A DNA stretch of 9,338 nucleotides from an uncultured Parabacteroides sp. (GTDB lineage Bacteria; Bacteroidota; Bacteroidia; Bacteroidales; Tannerellaceae), in NCBI GenBank assembly GCA_900547435.1, contig URGO01000125.1:1-9338 (forward strand), written 5' to 3'. This document shows positions 1-7,470 of this stretch, piece after piece. Each line of letters begins with the position of its first letter. Within the stretch, counting starts at the first letter, position 1. The notes beneath the pieces were generated by a model. The model made no database searches and had not been told where the DNA came from. It saw only the letters and a list, made by a program, of their open reading frames with translations. The translations under genes were made by a program, and so were the position numbers.

Positions 1-1
1 T

Positions 2-355
2 GTTTATAAAGGTCGCGTAGAAAACAAAGTTTTGTATTTAGGTTCTGAGCCTGTTTATAAGTTGGAAAAAGATATCGCTGATCAACCAGTCTATATCGCT
101 ATTCGTCCAGAAGGCATGAATGTCTATCAAGAAAAGCAAGGTGAATATGGTTTCCATGCTGATGTAGAGATGATTCAAGTTCTTGGTAGAGATCTTTTCA
201 TTGTCGCTAAGAATGAAAACTGCACTAAGCCAACATTTAAGGCTATCATCTCTGCTGAACAGCAGGTCGCTCATGGTAGTATTTTCATCACTCTTAAGCC
301 GAACAAATTTTTCATCTTTGATGAAAAGAATGAGCAGAGAATCTATTTGGATTGA
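2..355 (+). CDS. Sugar ABC transporter ATP-binding protein, C-terminal fragment (MsmX/UgpC/MalK type)
   Basis: This is the 3' end of an ABC ATPase that would energise import of sugars or oligosaccharides. The frame is open through the left edge: codons from position 2 read VYKGRVENKVLYLG, so the TTG at 32 is internal and the nucleotide-binding domain lies outside the window. What remains, about 117 residues, is the C-terminal regulatory part. It contains the TOBE_2-like motif IAIRPEGMN and ends with the family-style tail KPNKFFIFDE. The stop is TGA at 353-355, and the permease ATG follows 10 nt later, giving an ATPase-permease operon typical of CUT1 importers. Codons are strongly T-ending and AT-rich, unlike everything after about 1330. 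The substrate cannot be read from this fragment. Confidence 0.8.
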   Translation, partial: VYKGRVENKVLYLGSEPVYKLEKDIADQPVYIAIRPEGMNVYQEKQGEYGFHADVEMIQVLGRDLFIVAKNENCTKPTFKAIISAEQQVAHGSIFITLKPNKFFIFDEKNEQRIYLD

Positions 356-360
356 GGGAT
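354..360 (+). promoter_or_regulatory. Shine-Dalgarno-like site for the permease
   Basis: GAGGGAT overlaps the ATPase stop codon and ends 5 nt before ATG 366. It supports that start and suggests translational coupling. The Bacteroidales genes further along mostly lack such a site, which fits a different host for this block. Confidence 0.55.
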
Positions 361-365
361 AGAAC

Positions 366-1322
366 ATGCAAGAGCCAATGCTTCGAGAGCAAAAAAGCTT
401 AACAGCGGTAAATGATTTCTTTGAAGAACGACCTCAATTTGAGGAAAGTTTTAATCAAGAGAGCAATACCATTATCAGGCTTGTCGCTCCTATCAAGGAG
501 AACGCTAAGCCTTATAAGGTGACCGGTATACAGGACACAGCTTCTAACAACAATTGGAAAGCTTGGTTATATTTAGGGCCCGTCCTCATTTTATTAGTTG
601 TTTTCTTACTTTATCCATTGATCAATACTATCTGCATCTCTTTCATGGACAATTATAGTCAAATCACTGGACATTCAGATGGATTTACTTTGAATAACTT
701 CGGAGTTATTTTTGGTATCACTGAAACTGCCGGTGGTGGTATTGAGCAGAACTTTTCTCAATATGCTATCCCTAATACTTTCATCATTGTTGTATTGACT
801 GTTCCTATTTCAACCTTGATCGCTCTATTGATTTCTGTAGCTTTAAATTCATTAAAGTGGTTTAAAAAATTCTTACAGACTGTTTTCTTCTTGCCATATG
901 TCACTAATGCTATCGCTATCGGTATGGTCTTCTCAGTCATGTTCGATAACCATGGTATCATCAACACCATTTTCCACACTGATACGACATGGATTGTCGG
1001 AGCTGATAGGGCTACTGCTATGGTGCCTCTTTGCATTTATATCGTTTGGTCATCGATTCCATTTAAAATTTTAGTTTTCTTATCTGGTTTACAAGGTATC
1101 GATGCTCAGTATTATAATGCCGCTAAAATCGATGGTGCTTCTAAAGCCAAGACGCTTTGGAAAATCACAGTTCCGTTGATGTCACCTCAAATTCTTTATA
1201 TCGTTGTCACTTCTTTCATAGGTGCTTTTAAGGAATATTCTTCCATCGTCGGTTTATTCAATGGACCGGGTACGATCAACGGTTCTCATAATATGTATAC
1301 AATTGTTTACTATATTTATATC
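366..1322 (+). CDS. Sugar ABC transporter permease, MalF/UgpA family, truncated at the 3' end
   Basis: This encodes an inner-membrane subunit of a CUT1 sugar importer and pairs with the ATPase just upstream. The start is ATG 366, preceded by GAGGGAT at 354-360, a reasonable Shine-Dalgarno site. Residues 1-64 form a hydrophilic cytosolic extension. The first membrane segment spans about 66-92 and others lie near 134-160, 171-193, 217-242 and 275-296. The EAA loop that contacts the ATPase is at about 249-273 (YYNAAKIDGA, with G257, then VPLMSP). Sequence typical of the family continues to YTIVYYIYI at 311-319. There the final membrane helix is expected, but the reading frame switches to an unrelated Bacteroidales protein. 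The gene is therefore incomplete: the frame stays open to 1784 only because the join happens to be in frame. Confidence 0.82.
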
Positions 1323-1331
1323 ATTCTGGGA
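1311..1331. other. Chimeric junction 1: Firmicutes-like transporter joined to Bacteroidales DUF4835 gene
   Basis: Protein similarity, codon style and base composition all change here. Up to about 1319 the frame encodes the end of a MalF-like permease (YYIYI). From about 1320 it encodes the middle of a DUF4835 protein (LGLDFDSFSP). A family-typical permease would go on into its last helix, and a family-typical DUF4835 protein would have about 140 further residues before this point. The bases around tatatcatt could belong to either parent, so a short shared word probably marks the join. I see no transposon end, target duplication or integrase. Confidence 0.8.
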
Positions 1332-1784
1332 TTAGATTTCGACAGTTTTTCTCCTTTAGGCGGAAAAACCTATTTCGACCAGGCACAGCAAATCGTAAAT
1401 ATTGCACAATCGCAAGGCACATGGAATGGCTGGAGAGCTTTCGAAAAAGATGACAACCGGCATGGACTGATCACGGCTTTAACCGATAACACATCTGAAA
1501 TATTCCGCAATCTGTGGTACACATACCACAGAAAAGGATTAGATGAAATGGCAGGAAATCCGGACCGTGGAAGAATGACCATCATTGAAGCACTTCCGGC
1601 ATTGCAAGAAATAAAAAGCACTCGCCCCACATCAGTGATTCTGCGCTTATTTGCAGATGCCAAGCTCGATGAAATCGTATCTATCTATTCCAAAGCGACG
1701 ACACAGGAAAAACAAGAAGGATACGAATTGCTGTTCAATCTATATCCTACAGAATCCACCCGATTAGAATCTTTGAAAAAGTAA
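1317..1784 (+). CDS. DUF4835 / PorD-like protein, C-terminal half
   Basis: About 150 residues match the C-terminal half of the DUF4835 family, annotated as type IX secretion protein PorD after the Porphyromonas member; the role in gut Bacteroidales is unclear. Recognisable blocks are LDFDSFSPLGG, WRAFE followed by NRHGL, FRNLWYTYHRKGLDEMA, ILRLFADAKLDE and the ending LYPTESTRLE. The full-length family is about 290-300 residues with a signal peptide. Here the N-terminal half, including the signal and start codon, is missing because of the join at about 1320. The stop TAA at 1782-1784 lies 4 nt before recN, and a DUF4835-recN order is usual in Bacteroidales, often with coaBC further upstream. 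That context supports the identification. Confidence 0.75.
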   Translation, partial: YIILGLDFDSFSPLGGKTYFDQAQQIVNIAQSQGTWNGWRAFEKDDNRHGLITALTDNTSEIFRNLWYTYHRKGLDEMAGNPDRGRMTIIEALPALQEIKSTRPTSVILRLFADAKLDEIVSIYSKATTQEKQEGYELLFNLYPTESTRLESLKK

Positions 1785-1788
1785 CGAT

Positions 1789-3456
1789 ATGCTAAACTCG
1801 TTGTTTATTCAAAACTTTGTTTTGATTGATAATCTGGACATCCACTTTGACAAAGGATTTTCCGTCATCACCGGTGAGACTGGTGCCGGGAAATCCATTA
1901 TTTTAGGAGCTTTATCGTTGGTATTAGGACAACGCGCGGATGGTAAAAGCATAAAAAAAGGCTCAGAAAAATGTGTTATCGAAGCAACGTTCGATATATC
2001 CAAATATCAATTAGAGGCCTTTTTCCTGGAGAACGACTTGGAATATGACGCTCAATGCTGCATTCTGCGACGCGAATTGTTTGCATCCGGCAAATCCCGC
2101 GCATTTGTCAATGACTCCCCTGTATCTCTTTCCATTTTAAAAGAATTAGGGACGAGACTCATCGATATTCATTCCCAGCATCAGAATCTGTTGTTAGGAG
2201 ATAATCGTTTCCAGCTTCGTGTTGTAGATGTCATGGCGGAAAATGAAATTCTGTTGATTCTTTATAAAAAGGAATTTTCCCGCTACCAGGGGTTGAAACG
2301 AGAACTGAAAGAATTGCAACAGAAAGCAGCTCAAACCAAACAAGAAGAGGATTATATCCGTTTCCAGCTGGAACAATTAACCGATGCTTCCTTAACCTCA
2401 GACGAGCAAGAAATGCTGGAACAGGAGCAGGAAACGCTTGCTCATGCCGAAGAAATAAAGAGTTCTTTATATAAGGTTTCCCAATTGTTGAACGGTGAAG
2501 AGATGGGAACAGTTCAGCTTATCAAAGAAGCGCTTTCTTCAGTGGATAACTTAGAACGTTACTATCCGAAAGCGAAAGAAATAGCCGAACGGCTGCGTTC
2601 CGCCTATATCGATTTGAATGATTTGGCTTCTGAAACCGAAATTTTAAAAGATGATGTAGAATATAATCCGGAACGGATGGAATGGGTAAACGAACGCCTG
2701 AACACCATCTATTCGTTAGAACAAAAGCACCACGTATCAACGGTAACCGAACTATTGGCATTGCAAGACAACTACCAACGGCAACTCGATGAAATCGGCT
2801 CTTTTGATGAACAAATAGCCGAACTGACCAAATTGGTAGCCGCTTCTTACCAAGAACTATTGCAACAAGCGGCAGTAATCAGCACACAGCGAAAAGCTTC
2901 TTCCGAAAAAATAGCGGAACAATTAGCGCAGATGGTTGTACCTTTAGGGATGCCCAATATCCGTTTCCGCATCGACATCGCTCCCAAAGAAGAACCAGAC
3001 ATAGATGGAATAGACGATATCTGCTTTATGTTCTCCGCAAATAAAAACAGTGAGTTGCAGCCTGTAGCAGAAACCGCCTCAGGAGGTGAGATTTCCCGTC
3101 TAATGCTCTGCATAAAAGCCATGATTGCCGGATTCACAGCCCTTCCATCCATCATCTTTGATGAAATAGACACCGGTGTTTCCGGGGATATTGCCGATAA
3201 AATGGGCAATATCATGCAGGACTTAGGAGCTAAAATGCAAGTATTTGCCATTACGCACCTGCCACAGATTGCGGCTAAAGGCTCAGCGCATTATTATGTA
3301 TATAAAGAGGACACGGATGAACGGACCATCACACGCATCAAACAACTAACGGAAGAAGAACGGACAAACGAAGTAGCCCGTATGCTGAGCGGCGCTTCGC
3401 TGACAAAAGCCTCTTTAGCAAACGCGAAAGATTTACTGCGAAAAGGGAAAAAATAA
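1789..3456 (+). CDS. recN: DNA repair protein RecN
   Basis: RecN is a cytoplasmic SMC-like ATPase that acts in recombinational repair of double-strand breaks. The product is 555 residues, close to the usual 550-560. The N-terminal half-ATPase has Walker A GETGAGKS (29-36) and a conserved SHQNL block after it. The middle, roughly 160-380, is rich in E, Q, K and L and looks like the coiled coil with its hinge. The C-terminal half carries the ABC signature ETASGGEISR (428-437), Walker B IIFDEIDTG (455-463, with D458 and E459) and the His switch ITHLPQ (H490). All catalytic motifs are intact. The ATG lies 4 nt after the DUF4835 stop with no clear Shine-Dalgarno site, so the two genes are probably co-transcribed. 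A strong hairpin follows 15 nt after the stop. Confidence 0.96.
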   Translation: MLNSLFIQNFVLIDNLDIHFDKGFSVITGETGAGKSIILGALSLVLGQRADGKSIKKGSEKCVIEATFDISKYQLEAFFLENDLEYDAQCCILRRELFASGKSRAFVNDSPVSLSILKELGTRLIDIHSQHQNLLLGDNRFQLRVVDVMAENEILLILYKKEFSRYQGLKRELKELQQKAAQTKQEEDYIRFQLEQLTDASLTSDEQEMLEQEQETLAHAEEIKSSLYKVSQLLNGEEMGTVQLIKEALSSVDNLERYYPKAKEIAERLRSAYIDLNDLASETEILKDDVEYNPERMEWVNERLNTIYSLEQKHHVSTVTELLALQDNYQRQLDEIGSFDEQIAELTKLVAASYQELLQQAAVISTQRKASSEKIAEQLAQMVVPLGMPNIRFRIDIAPKEEPDIDGIDDICFMFSANKNSELQPVAETASGGEISRLMLCIKAMIAGFTALPSIIFDEIDTGVSGDIADKMGNIMQDLGAKMQVFAITHLPQIAAKGSAHYYVYKEDTDERTITRIKQLTEEERTNEVARMLSGASLTKASLANAKDLLRKGKK

Positions 3457-3471
3457 CCGGAATAAAAGAAG

Positions 3472-3509
3472 AAAAGCCTTATACGATTTTCGGTCGCATA
3501 AGGCTTTTT
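3472..3509. terminator. Bidirectional intrinsic terminator between recN and the dehydrogenase gene
   Basis: The arms AAAAGCCTTAT (3472-3482) and ATAAGGCTTTT (about 3498-3508) pair perfectly over 11 bp. After one mismatch, three more inner pairs (CGA with TCG) close a short loop. The stem is flanked by A's on the left and T's on the right, so it can end transcription from both converging genes, recN (+) and the dehydrogenase (-). Confidence 0.85.
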
Positions 3510-3533
3510 CCCCATTTACACCATTTACCTTGT

Positions 3534-4490
3534 TTATTTGTTAAAACGCTCTTTCAACTTAGCCAACATATCTTTTGTCATAGCATCCAAGTCATATTCA
3601 GGTTTCCACCCCCATTCCTGACGGGCGCAAGTATCATCCAAAGAATTAGGCCAAGACTCGGCAATAGCCTGACGCAACGGATCCACCTCGTATTCCATTT
3701 GGAAATCCGGTATATACTTTTTGATATTATTGTAAATAATTTCCGGATCAAAGCTCATGGAAGCAATATTGAATGAGTTACGATGAACAAACTTCGTGGA
3801 ATCAGCTTCCATAATCTCGATAGCAGCACGCAACGCATCCGGCATATACATCATATCCATGAATGTTCCGGCAGCAATCGGGCAAACAAACTTTTCTCCT
3901 TTAGCAGCCGAATAGTAAATATCCACCGCATAGTCTGTTGTTCCGCCACCCGGAGGAGTCACGTATGAGATTAATCCCGGAAAACGGACAGAACGCGTAT
4001 CGACGCCAAAGCGGATGTTGTAATAATCGCTCAACAACTCGCCCGAAACCTTGGTTACGCCATACATAGTACGCGGATTCCGGATTGTGTCCTGCGGAGT
4101 TTTATCTTTCGGCGTATTGTTTCCGAACACTCCGATAGAGCTCGGTGTAAATACGGCACAAGTCATTTCACGGGCAACTTCCAATACATTAAACAAACCG
4201 CCCATTCCGATCTTCCAAGCTAACTGAGGTTTGGCTTCAGCTACTGCCGACAGCAAAGCCGCCAAATTATAAATCGTATCAATCTTATACTTGGAAACAG
4301 CCTCTGCGATCTGTTGTTCGTTGGTAATATCCACCAACGCCGCCGGACCAGACTCCAATAATTCACCTTTAGGTTCCGCACCCGGAATATAGCCTGCAAC
4401 TACATTTCCATTACCATAAATACTTCTTAACTTCATGGTCAGCTCCGAACCGATCTGACCGGTAGAGCCAATTATTAAAATATTCTTCAT
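3534..4490 (-). CDS. NAD-dependent epimerase/dehydratase family protein, probable SDR-type L-threonine 3-dehydrogenase
   Basis: This is an extended short-chain dehydrogenase of 318 residues. The NAD site is GSTGQIG (8-14, G8/G11/G14), with D54 in the LVDIT block where the family contacts adenine. TPSSIGVFG (115-123) supplies the catalytic Ser/Thr region, and YGVTK gives the pair Y143/K147. TRSVRFPGLISY and a PPGGGTTDYAVD block (179-190) match the bacterial SDR-type threonine dehydrogenases, about 310-320 residues long, rather than sugar epimerases. The expected reaction is L-threonine to 2-amino-3-ketobutyrate, which is the substrate of Kbl, encoded divergently next door. Databases often label such proteins only as epimerases. 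A -7 box TACCTTTG lies about 36 nt upstream. Family membership is sure; the substrate is inferred from the motifs and the neighbour. Confidence 0.85.
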   Translation of the reverse strand: MKNILIIGSTGQIGSELTMKLRSIYGNGNVVAGYIPGAEPKGELLESGPAALVDITNEQQIAEAVSKYKIDTIYNLAALLSAVAEAKPQLAWKIGMGGLFNVLEVAREMTCAVFTPSSIGVFGNNTPKDKTPQDTIRNPRTMYGVTKVSGELLSDYYNIRFGVDTRSVRFPGLISYVTPPGGGTTDYAVDIYYSAAKGEKFVCPIAAGTFMDMMYMPDALRAAIEIMEADSTKFVHRNSFNIASMSFDPEIIYNNIKKYIPDFQMEYEVDPLRQAIAESWPNSLDDTCARQEWGWKPEYDLDAMTKDMLAKLKERFNK

Positions 4491-4525
4491 TACTATTATT
4501 TTTGTGATTTAAGTTTTTCGTCGGA

Positions 4526-4533
4526 CAAAGGTA
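4526..4533 (-). promoter_or_regulatory. Bacteroides-type -7 box for the threonine dehydrogenase gene
   Basis: CAAAGGTA on the + strand is TACCTTTG on the - strand, a perfect match to the Bacteroides sigma-ABfr -7 consensus TAnnTTTG. It sits about 36 nt before the ATG, leaving a leader of roughly 30 nt. No convincing TTTG -33 box is visible at the usual distance. Confidence 0.6.
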
Positions 4534-4567
4534 GAAGAATAAAAATTGTTTTTACATGATTTTCTTG

Positions 4568-4607
4568 TTTTTTTTCATGCATATCTCGAAAAAAAATGAG
4601 ACCTTTG
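4568..4607 (+). promoter_or_regulatory. Putative kbl promoter region with a T8/A8 inverted repeat
   Basis: GACCTTTG at 4600-4607 matches the Bacteroides -7 box TAnnTTTG at all but the first base and lies about 56 nt before the kbl ATG. Just upstream, TTTTTTTTC (4568-4576) and GAAAAAAAA (4588-4596) form an inverted repeat with an 11-nt spacer. The two tracts are centred about 21 nt apart, two helical turns, so they may bend the DNA or form an operator. The -7 call is moderate and the operator idea is speculative. Confidence 0.4.
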
Positions 4608-4663
4608 CTCTATACAAGTAAAATTACTTGCGACTGTAGTTAATCATTAAAAGATAGAAAAAC

Positions 4664-5854
4664 ATGTACGGAAAATTTAAAGATTTCTTAGCTGCTGAAC
4701 TGGCAAATATCCAGGCTGCAGGTTTGTACAAAAACGAACGAATTATTACAACGCCGCAGCGTGCGGACATCAAGGTGCAACCAGATAATGAAGTATTAAA
4801 CTTTTGCGCCAATAACTATTTAGGCTTGTCGGACAACAAGCGTTTAATTGAAGCTGCAAAGGCTGCGATGGATTCCAGAGGCTTCGGTATGTCTTCCGTT
4901 CGATTCATTTGCGGAACTCAAGATTTACATAAACAATTGGAGGCAGCTATCTCTGATTACTTCAAAACTGAAGATACTATTTTATATGCTGCTTGTTTTG
5001 ATGCTAACGGCGGTTTGTTCGAACCTTTATTTACTGATGAAGATGCCATTATCTCCGATTCACTGAACCATGCATCTATTATTGACGGAGTTCGTTTGTG
5101 TAAAGCGAAACGTTACCGCTATGCGAATGCAGATATGGCCGATTTGGAGCGTTGCCTTCAGGAAGCACAAGCTCAACGCCATCGCATAATTGCTACCGAT
5201 GGCGTGTTCTCAATGGACGGCAATGTAGCTCCTATGGACAAGATATGCGAATTGGCTGAGAAGTATGACGCATTGGTTATGGTAGACGAATCGCATTCGG
5301 CTGGAGTCGTAGGCCCGACAGGACACGGTGTAGCTGAACAATTCAATTGCTACGGACGCATTGACATCTTCACTGGAACATTGGGTAAGGCCTTCGGTGG
5401 CGCTATGGGTGGATTCACGACTGGTAAGAAAGAAATCATCGACATGTTGCGCCACCGCTCACGCCCTTATCTGTTCTCTAATTCGGTTGCTCCCTCAATT
5501 GTCGGCGCAAGCCTGGAAATGTTTAAGATATTGAAAGAAAGCAATGCATTGCATGACAAACTGATGGAGAATGTCACCTACTTCCGTGATAAAATGCTGG
5601 CAGCCGGATTTGACATCAAACCGACTCAATCAGCCATCTGCGCTGTGATGCTTTACGATGCCAAACTGTCTCAGGATTTTGCGGCCAAAATGCAGGAAGA
5701 GGGAATCTATGTAACAGGATTCTACTATCCGGTTGTACCGAAAGGACAAGCCCGCATCCGCGTTCAGCTTTCCGCAGGGCATGAAAAAGCTCATTTGGAC
5801 AAAGCTATTGCAGCTTTCATCAAAGTAGGCAAAGAACTGGGTGTATTGAAATAA
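4664..5854 (+). CDS. kbl: Glycine C-acetyltransferase (2-amino-3-ketobutyrate CoA ligase)
   Basis: Kbl is a cytoplasmic PLP enzyme of the alpha-oxoamine synthase family (fold type I). It converts 2-amino-3-ketobutyrate and CoA to glycine and acetyl-CoA, the second step of threonine breakdown. The product is 396 residues against 398 in E. coli. Visible motifs are NNYLGLS (substrate region), SSVRFICGTQ, DSLNHASIIDG with the PLP-stacking His, DESHSAG with the PLP-nitrogen Asp D208 and H211, and TGTLGKAFGG with the Schiff-base lysine K242. RPYLFSNSVAP and the C-terminal ARIRVQLSA (substrate-carboxylate Arg) are typical of Kbl. ATG 4664 agrees with the family N-terminus; no strong Shine-Dalgarno site precedes it. 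It is divergent from the SDR-type threonine dehydrogenase, which makes its substrate, and a terminator follows 12 nt after its stop. Confidence 0.95.
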   Translation: MYGKFKDFLAAELANIQAAGLYKNERIITTPQRADIKVQPDNEVLNFCANNYLGLSDNKRLIEAAKAAMDSRGFGMSSVRFICGTQDLHKQLEAAISDYFKTEDTILYAACFDANGGLFEPLFTDEDAIISDSLNHASIIDGVRLCKAKRYRYANADMADLERCLQEAQAQRHRIIATDGVFSMDGNVAPMDKICELAEKYDALVMVDESHSAGVVGPTGHGVAEQFNCYGRIDIFTGTLGKAFGGAMGGFTTGKKEIIDMLRHRSRPYLFSNSVAPSIVGASLEMFKILKESNALHDKLMENVTYFRDKMLAAGFDIKPTQSAICAVMLYDAKLSQDFAAKMQEEGIYVTGFYYPVVPKGQARIRVQLSAGHEKAHLDKAIAAFIKVGKELGVLK

Positions 5855-5866
5855 CAGATAAATAGG

Positions 5867-5924
5867 AATAGGCAATCGGCATATAGAGGAACAATATCCT
5901 CCGTGAGCCGGTTGCCTATTTTTT
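5867..5924 (+). terminator. Intrinsic terminator of kbl
   Basis: AATAGGCAATCGGC (5867-5880) pairs with GCCGGTTGCCTATT (5907-5920) over 14 positions, one of them a G-T wobble. A small inner stem, GAGGA with TCCTC, sits in the loop, and TTTTTT follows at 5919-5924. It begins 12 nt after the kbl stop and isolates kbl from the phosphatase gene. Confidence 0.88.
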
Positions 5925-5952
5925 GTTAGAAACAAGAAAACAAGGCTATAGA

Positions 5953-6798
5953 ATGCAGTATAGTAATTATCACAGCCATTGTAATTTCTGCGATGGACGA
6001 AGTTATCCGGAAGATTTTGTCAAGTTTGCCATCCGATATGGCTTCCGCGCTTACGGTTTTTCCTCTCATTCCCCGCTACCTTTCGAGACTTGCTGGAATA
6101 TGTCAAAAGACGATATGGATGAATACCTGACCGAAATAGCACGTCTACAGAAGAAATATGCATCGCAACTGGAAATTTATGTCGGTTTGGAAATCGACTA
6201 CTTGGATAAAAGCTACAATGCCTCCATCCCCTATTTCAGGAACCTGCCTTTAGACTATCGCATCGGCTCCATACACTTTCTTCCGGTAGTTTATCCTTTA
6301 GCCGAAGAAAACATGATGTGTATCGATGGTTCGTTCCACGATTTTTCATACGGAGTGGATTGTTACTATGGAGGAGACATTAAACGTCTGGTCAAACATT
6401 ACTATCAGTCATCTTGCGATATGGTAGAAGCCGGAGGCATAGATATTGTCGGTCATTTGGACAAAATCTACATGAACGGACAACGGTGCGCCGGGTTTTC
6501 ATTGGAAGCCGATTGGTATCGCAACGCCCTGTTTGAATATCTGGATTTAATTGCCGAAAAGGGACTTATTGTCGAAATCAACACCAAAAACTATGTCAAA
6601 AAGCAGGAATTATATCCCCACGAACACTACCTTACCGCTTTATTGGAACGCCACATTCCTATCATGGTCAATTCTGACAGCCATTACCCGGATTTGGTAA
6701 ACGATGGGCGCGAAGAAGCTTTTCGTATTCTAAAAGAAAAAGGATTCCGATTTACTTGCGAATTGGTAAAAGGGGAATGGAAAGAAGTCGCTTTGTAA
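5953..6798 (+). CDS. PHP-family histidinol-phosphatase (HisJ/HisK type)
   Basis: This is a 281-residue PHP-domain metal-dependent phosphatase, expected to hydrolyse L-histidinol phosphate in histidine synthesis. Likely metal ligands are all in place: H7 and H9 (HSH), H39 (SSHSP), E80 (VGLEIDY), H108 (GSIHFLP), H168 (IVGHLDK), and D242 and H244 (NSDSHYP). The EINTKN segment (209-213) is also typical. The frame stays open back to a TTG at 5923, but that codon lies inside the kbl terminator T-run. ATG 5953 puts the first PHP motif at the usual place near the N-terminus, so I chose it. No other his gene is nearby, so the substrate rests on family similarity; a related phosphoesterase role is possible. 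The gene appears monocistronic. Confidence 0.87.
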   Translation: MQYSNYHSHCNFCDGRSYPEDFVKFAIRYGFRAYGFSSHSPLPFETCWNMSKDDMDEYLTEIARLQKKYASQLEIYVGLEIDYLDKSYNASIPYFRNLPLDYRIGSIHFLPVVYPLAEENMMCIDGSFHDFSYGVDCYYGGDIKRLVKHYYQSSCDMVEAGGIDIVGHLDKIYMNGQRCAGFSLEADWYRNALFEYLDLIAEKGLIVEINTKNYVKKQELYPHEHYLTALLERHIPIMVNSDSHYPDLVNDGREEAFRILKEKGFRFTCELVKGEWKEVAL

Positions 6799-6839
6799 TT
6801 GACAATTAAAAACTCCTATTTCTATCTCTGCTTATGTTT

Positions 6840-6897
6840 AAACTATCGGTTATTTTCCCGAAAATAAGAACATTTGGGGAAAATAACCGATAGTTTT
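6840..6897. terminator. Bidirectional terminator with a perfect 20-bp stem
   Basis: The arms 6840-6859 and 6877-6896 (AAACTATCGGTTATTTTCCC and its exact complement) flank a 17-nt loop. TTTTT ends the + side, giving a good terminator for the phosphatase, whose stop is 41 nt earlier. On the - strand the hairpin starts right after the adenosyltransferase stop but has a weaker U-tract. The stem is long and mostly A/T. Confidence 0.85.
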
Positions 6898-7470
6898 TCA
6901 AGGACGCTTCCGCTTATAAAGAAACTCTTTCCAACGCTCTTCCGGATTCCCGTCACGAAACATTTCATAGCGGGCCAAAACGAACAAAAGATCAGAAAGG
7001 CGATTGATAAACTGAAGAATGCAAGTCGGCAACTCATCCTCCCGATTTAATGTCCAAAGACGACGTTCCGCCCGACGGGCGATGGTCCGCGCCAGTTGCA
7101 AATGGGCCGCAGCAGGCGTTCCTCCAGGCAATACAAAATAAGAATTATCACCCATCAAAGCAACAAACTGATCGATTTGCCGCTCACAATAATCTGCCAG
7201 TCCCTCAGGCAACGGATTCGGATTCTTCTCCCGCAGAACAGACGGGGTTGCTACATGCGACATGACGCCCATCAGCTCTTGTTGTATTCTTTTCAGAATC
7301 GGTTGATACTCATGCGATGACGGAATAAGCGACCGGACTATTCCCAATTCGGCATTCAATTCGTCCAATGTCCCGTTAGTTTCTATGCGAATATCATCCT
7401 TGGGCACCCGAGCTCCCCCATGAATAGACGTTTTCCCCTTATCCCCTCCGCGGGTATAGATTCGTACCAT
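6898..7470 (-). CDS. Cob(I)alamin adenosyltransferase, PduO/MMAB type
   Basis: This cytoplasmic enzyme transfers the adenosyl group of ATP to cob(I)alamin or cob(I)yrinate diamide, making adenosylcobalamin. The product is 190 residues, the usual single-domain length. Its P-loop-like N-terminus reads YTRGGDKGKTS (5-15), followed by a DELNAELG block (36-43), FVLPGG (112-117), the ATP/cobalamin-binding ARTIARRAERR (127-137) and FINRLSDLLFVLARYE (154-169). These define the PduO-type family and exclude the CobA/BtuR type. No other cobalamin or B12-dependent genes are visible, so it may serve salvage of imported corrinoids, for example for methylmalonyl-CoA mutase; that is inference. It converges with the histidinol-phosphatase gene across a shared terminator. 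An upstream promoter is not obvious. Confidence 0.93.
   Translation of the reverse strand: MVRIYTRGGDKGKTSIHGGARVPKDDIRIETNGTLDELNAELGIVRSLIPSSHEYQPILKRIQQELMGVMSHVATPSVLREKNPNPLPEGLADYCERQIDQFVALMGDNSYFVLPGGTPAAAHLQLARTIARRAERRLWTLNREDELPTCILQFINRLSDLLFVLARYEMFRDGNPEERWKEFLYKRKRP

Noticed and set aside
32..355. A complete 107-residue protein starting at TTG 32
   Set aside because: The frame is open upstream to the window edge and continues the ABC ATPase C-terminal domain, so it is a partial gene.
366..1784. The full 472-codon ORF as a genuine permease-PorD fusion protein
   Set aside because: Both halves are incomplete, the join coincides with a composition and codon shift, and the topology would be senseless. 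I annotated two fragments instead.
2847..3251. Minus-strand ORF of 134 codons inside recN
   Set aside because: It is antisense to the conserved C-terminal ATPase half of RecN, including signature and Walker B, and has no features of its own.
5923..5952. TTG 5923 as the start of the histidinol phosphatase
   Set aside because: It lies in the T-run of the kbl terminator and would add ten residues not typical of the family. ATG 5953 fits the PHP motif position.
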